A stretch of 7,967 nt of DNA from 66-474 sp035249175. GTDB taxonomy: Bacteria; Pseudomonadota; Gammaproteobacteria; Xanthomonadales; Rhodanobacteraceae. How positions within the stretch are numbered: the first letter of the stretch is position 1; every line of letters begins with the position of its first letter. The notes below the pieces were generated by a model. It ran no database searches and had not been told where the DNA came from. It was given only the letters and a program-made list of their open reading frames with translations. Positions 5,620 to 7,967 of this stretch are shown piece by piece. Location of the stretch: contig DATFGT010000044.1 of assembly GCA_035249175.1 (NCBI GenBank), forward strand, positions 1 to 7,967, read 5' to 3'. Position numbers and translations under genes: made by a program.

Positions 5620-5880
5620 TCAGTCCTGCGCCGGCGCTTCGGCGTCATCCGTCCTTGAATCTTCCGCGCCGACCTTGACCGCACGGCTCGGCACCACGGT
5701 CGAAATGGCGTGCTTGTACACCATCTGGCTGACCTGATTGCGCAGCAGCACCACGAATTGATCGAACGATTCGATCACGCCCTGCAACTTGATGCCGTTG
5801 ACCAGGTAAATCGCGACTGGAATGCGCTCCCGACGCAATGCATTCAAAAACGGATCCTGCAGCGATTGGCTCTTCGACAT
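5620..5880 (-). CDS. hfq: RNA chaperone Hfq
   Basis: Hexameric Sm-like protein that binds small RNAs and mRNAs and promotes their pairing. The 86 residues comprise the full core and a short tail. The Sm1 region has QDPFLNALRRERIPVAIYLV (8-27) with proximal-face Gln8 and the rim arginines (Arg16, Arg17, Arg19), and GIKLQGVIESFDQFVVLL (29-46) with Gln41/Phe42; the Sm2 region has the signature YKHAIS (55-60) followed by TVVPSR. The C-terminal tail (about 70-86) is brief and acidic, ending DDAEAPAQD, far shorter than the 102-residue E. coli protein. An in-frame GTG at 5913 would add 11 residues, but MSKSQSLQDP is the standard N-terminus and AAGG sits 8 bases before this ATG. It lies 75 bases after miaA and 6 bases before the proposed hflX start, in the same reading frame as hflX. 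Confidence 0.97.
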   Translation of the reverse strand: MSKSQSLQDPFLNALRRERIPVAIYLVNGIKLQGVIESFDQFVVLLRNQVSQMVYKHAISTVVPSRAVKVGAEDSRTDDAEAPAQD

Positions 5881-5955
5881 TGTTATGGCCTTTTGATCCG
5901 TGGCTTCTCCCACACGTTCAGATGGTAACGCAGATCGTCCCGGGTTGGGCCGTTT

Positions 5956-6927
5956 TCACGCGTTTTTGATGCCCAGAAACAGTGCCGTCGCGGTGGCCAC
6001 CGATTCCATGCAATCCCGTCGATCCGGATCAAACACGCGCGAGTCCAGATCGCTCCGGAGCCAAGTGGTCTGGCGCTTGGCCAGTTGCCGGGTGGCGTGG
6101 ATCGCGCGCTCGCGAAACGCGGCTTCGGAACACACGCCATCGAGGTATTCCCAAGCCTGCCGATAACCCACCGCGCGGATCGCCGGCAAATCAGGGTGCA
6201 AATCGGCGCGCGCCCGCAGCCGTTTGATCTCGTCCAGGAACCCCGCGGCCAGCATTGCATCGAAACGTACGGCAATGCGTTCGCGAAGCGCACTCCGTTC
6301 GCGGGGAATCAGCGCGAGTTTCAGGAGTCGATACGGCAGGCGCCTTGCACCGCGCGGATTGACATGCAACTCGGTGAGCGTACTGCCGGACAGTTCCATC
6401 GCCTCCAGCGCACGTTGGATGCGCTGTGAATCATTGGGTCGAATGCGCGCAGCAGCCTTCGGATCGCGCGCGCCGAGCCGCGCGTGCAGTGCCGGCCAGC
6501 CCTCGCGTTCGGCTTCCGCGCGCAGGCGTTCGCGCAGCCCCGGATCGGCGGAGGGCATTTCGGAAAGGTCGTATTCGAGCGCACGAAAATACAAACCGGT
6601 TCCTCCAACCAGCAAAGGCACGTTGCCGCGCCCGGTGATGCCTCGCATCGCGACCAACGCATCATCGCGAAACCGCGCAGCCGAATAGGGCTCCGCAGGG
6701 TCGCGGATGTCGATCAGGGCGTGAGGATGGCGTCGCAACGTTTCGCGATCCGGCTTGGCCGCACCGATATCGAGGCCCCGGTACACCAGCGCGGAATCGA
6801 CGCTGACCAGTTCGGCCGGAAAGCGCTCGGCCAGCGCGCATGCCAGCGCGGTCTTGCCGGTAGCGGTCGGGCCCATCAGGAAGATCGCGGGCGGGCGCCG
6901 ATCGACGAGGCGGGTATGGCGTGACAT
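5956..6927 (-). CDS. miaA: tRNA dimethylallyltransferase
   Basis: Transfers a dimethylallyl group from DMAPP to N6 of A37 in tRNAs reading UNN codons (i6A37, usually then converted to ms2i6A by MiaB). It has 323 residues with the ATG at 6927 (E. coli 316). Visible motifs: P-loop GPTATGKT (19-26), DSALVYRGLDIGAAKP (44-59) with the catalytic-region Asp44, IDIRDP (72-77), YSAARFRDDA (81-90), LLVGGTGLYFRAL (105-117), PNDSQRIQRALE (164-175), IRAVGYRQAWEY (250-261) and the C-terminal RQLAKRQTTWLR (280-291) that contacts tRNA. An ATG at 6957 would add 10 residues (333 in total); neither start has a strong ribosome site, and homology to the usual N-terminus is equally loose, so the shorter form is preferred only by length. 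It is divergent from tdh, 87 bases apart, and the first gene of the minus-strand cluster here. Confidence 0.95.
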   Translation of the reverse strand: MSRHTRLVDRRPPAIFLMGPTATGKTALACALAERFPAELVSVDSALVYRGLDIGAAKPDRETLRRHPHALIDIRDPAEPYSAARFRDDALVAMRGITGRGNVPLLVGGTGLYFRALEYDLSEMPSADPGLRERLRAEAEREGWPALHARLGARDPKAAARIRPNDSQRIQRALEAMELSGSTLTELHVNPRGARRLPYRLLKLALIPRERSALRERIAVRFDAMLAAGFLDEIKRLRARADLHPDLPAIRAVGYRQAWEYLDGVCSEAAFRERAIHATRQLAKRQTTWLRSDLDSRVFDPDRRDCMESVATATALFLGIKNA

Positions 6928-6976
6928 GCACGGATTGTACGGGGCGGCGCGGGGCATCCATCTTGCGGCGGCGCCT

Positions 6977-6982
6977 TATAAT
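6977..6982 (+). promoter_or_regulatory. tdh -10 promoter box (TATAAT)
   Basis: Perfect consensus TATAAT, 32 bases before the tdh ATG, giving a leader of roughly 25 bases. The hexamer at 17-base spacing (6954-6959, GCATCC) does not match the -35 consensus, so the promoter may depend on an activator or be weak. It lies in the miaA-tdh divergent gap, and its -35 region overlaps the alternative miaA start at 6957. Confidence 0.6.
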
Positions 6983-6999
6983 GGAGCGCATTTCAATCC

Positions 7000-7006
7000 G
7001 GAAAGG
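7000..7006 (+). promoter_or_regulatory. tdh ribosome binding site
   Basis: GGAAAGG ends 8 bases before the ATG at 7015. It decides the start in favour of 7015 over the in-frame ATGs at 7024 and 7027, which would match the E. coli N-terminus equally well but lie too far from the site. Confidence 0.75.
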
Positions 7007-7014
7007 CCACCGAC

Positions 7015-7967
7015 ATGCCGAACATGATGAGGGCGCTGGTCAAGCGCGACGCCGCCAAGGGCATCTGGATGGACGAGGTGCCGGTGCCGGAATACGGCCC
7101 CAACGACGTGCTGATCGAAGTCGAGAAGACGGCGATCTGCGGCACCGACCTGCACATCTACAACTGGGACCAATGGGCGCAACGGGTGATCAAGCCGGGG
7201 CTGGTGATCGGCCACGAGTTCGTGGGCAAGATCGTCGCGATGGGCAGCGAGGTGCGCGGTTACCGCGTCGGCCAGCGCGTGTCGGCCGAGGGCCACATCA
7301 CTTGCGGCATGTGCCGCAACTGCCGTGCCGGGCGCCCGCACCTGTGCCCGAACACCGTCGGCATCGGCGTCAACCGCAACGGTGCATTCGCGCAATACAT
7401 CGCAATGCCGCAGTCGAACCTGTGGCCGGTGCCCGACCAGATTCCGTCCTCGCTGGCCGCGTTCTTCGACCCTTACGGCAACGCTGCGCATTGCGCGCTG
7501 GAATACGACTTGGTCGGCGAGGACGTGCTGATCACCGGCGCCGGCCCGATCGGCGTGATCGCCACCGGCATCGCGCGTCACGTCGGCGCGCGCAACATCG
7601 TGGTCACCGACGTCAACGAATATCGCCTCAAGCTCGCCGCCGAAATGGGCGCGACGCGCGTGATCAACGTATCCAGGCAGCCATTGCGTGAAGTGCTGGT
7701 CGACCTCCACATGGAAGGCTTCGACGTGGGCCTTGAGATGTCGGGCAATCCGCAGGCCTTCAACGACATGCTCGACTGCATGTACCACGGCGGCAAGGTC
7801 GCGCTGCTCGGCATCCTGCCCAACGGATCCGGCATCGATTGGGACAAGGTGATCTTCAAGGGGCTCACCCTGCACGGCATCTACGGCCGGCGCATGTACG
7901 AGACCTGGTACAAGATGACGCAAATGCTGCTGACCGGTTTCCCTCTGCAGAAAGTGCTGACCCACCA
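7015..7967 (+). CDS. tdh: L-threonine 3-dehydrogenase (3' end cut by window)
   Basis: Zinc- and NAD-dependent medium-chain dehydrogenase that oxidises L-threonine to 2-amino-3-ketobutyrate, which Kbl then cleaves to glycine and acetyl-CoA. 317 complete codons are present with no stop; E. coli Tdh has 341 residues, so about 30 are missing at the edge. Catalytic zinc ligands Cys42, His67 and Glu68 (ICGTD, GHEF) and the structural zinc cysteines 97, 100, 103 and 111 (CGMCRNC...C) are all present. Rossmann motif GAGPIG is at 175-180, with TDVNEYRL (198-205) at the cofactor-binding strand. GFDVGLEMSG (235-244) and WDKVIFKGL (276-284) are typical of Tdh rather than other alcohol dehydrogenases. The first four residues (MPNM) extend beyond the E. 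coli start. It is transcribed away from the miaA cluster; kbl is not in the window. Confidence 0.96.
   Translation, partial: MPNMMRALVKRDAAKGIWMDEVPVPEYGPNDVLIEVEKTAICGTDLHIYNWDQWAQRVIKPGLVIGHEFVGKIVAMGSEVRGYRVGQRVSAEGHITCGMCRNCRAGRPHLCPNTVGIGVNRNGAFAQYIAMPQSNLWPVPDQIPSSLAAFFDPYGNAAHCALEYDLVGEDVLITGAGPIGVIATGIARHVGARNIVVTDVNEYRLKLAAEMGATRVINVSRQPLREVLVDLHMEGFDVGLEMSGNPQAFNDMLDCMYHGGKVALLGILPNGSGIDWDKVIFKGLTLHGIYGRRMYETWYKMTQMLLTGFPLQKVLTH

Noticed and set aside
4513..5658. 381-codon open frame on the plus strand, opposite hflX
   Set aside because: It is the antisense shadow of hflX; the composition is unlike a real protein and there are no recognisable motifs.
6976..7965. 329-codon open frame on the minus strand, opposite tdh
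   Set aside because: It is the antisense shadow of tdh, which has complete zinc and NAD motifs and a good ribosome site.
1..7967. CRISPR array, tRNA or rRNA genes, IS element, phage or defence genes
   Set aside because: No regularly spaced repeats, cloverleaf or rRNA-like sequence, transposase or defence motif was seen on either strand.

Overview
The window is a high-GC stretch of bacterial chromosome carrying a classic gammaproteobacterial housekeeping cluster. The gene order on the minus strand, miaA - hfq - hflX - hflK - hflC - purA, together with the protein sequences, suggests the order Xanthomonadales (Xanthomonadaceae/Rhodanobacteraceae-like). That placement is inferred from gene order, base composition and the type of intergenic repeat; it was not tested by a search.

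Layout: (1) 1-75, plus strand, the last codons of a VOC/glyoxalase-fold gene. (2) 76-465, a gene-free stretch of degenerate palindromic REP-like repeats, ending in the probable purA terminator. (3) 466-1758, purA (minus). (4) 1759-2009, an unusual purA leader: the first 32 bases of purA plus 50 bases upstream occur a second time, directly after hflC, which leaves a 28-codon truncated 'purA' reading frame and a strong hairpin. (5) 2010-4040, hflC and hflK, stop against start. (6) 4041-4314, a gap with a possible hflKC promoter and a 17-base palindrome. (7) 4315-5613, hflX, which appears to begin at a CTG codon just after the hfq stop. (8) 5620-5880, hfq. (9) 5956-6927, miaA. (10) 6928-7014, the divergent promoter region. 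(11) 7015 to the end, plus strand, tdh, cut by the window edge.

The genes combine RNA and translation quality control (MiaA tRNA modification, the Hfq RNA chaperone, the ribosome-associated GTPase HflX), control of the membrane protease FtsH (HflK/HflC) and AMP synthesis (PurA). tdh starts threonine breakdown and is transcribed away from the cluster. I see no phage, IS, CRISPR or defence genes and no clearly new multi-gene system. The items most worth a second look are the purA 5'-end duplication, the apparent CTG start of hflX and the repeat cluster downstream of purA.
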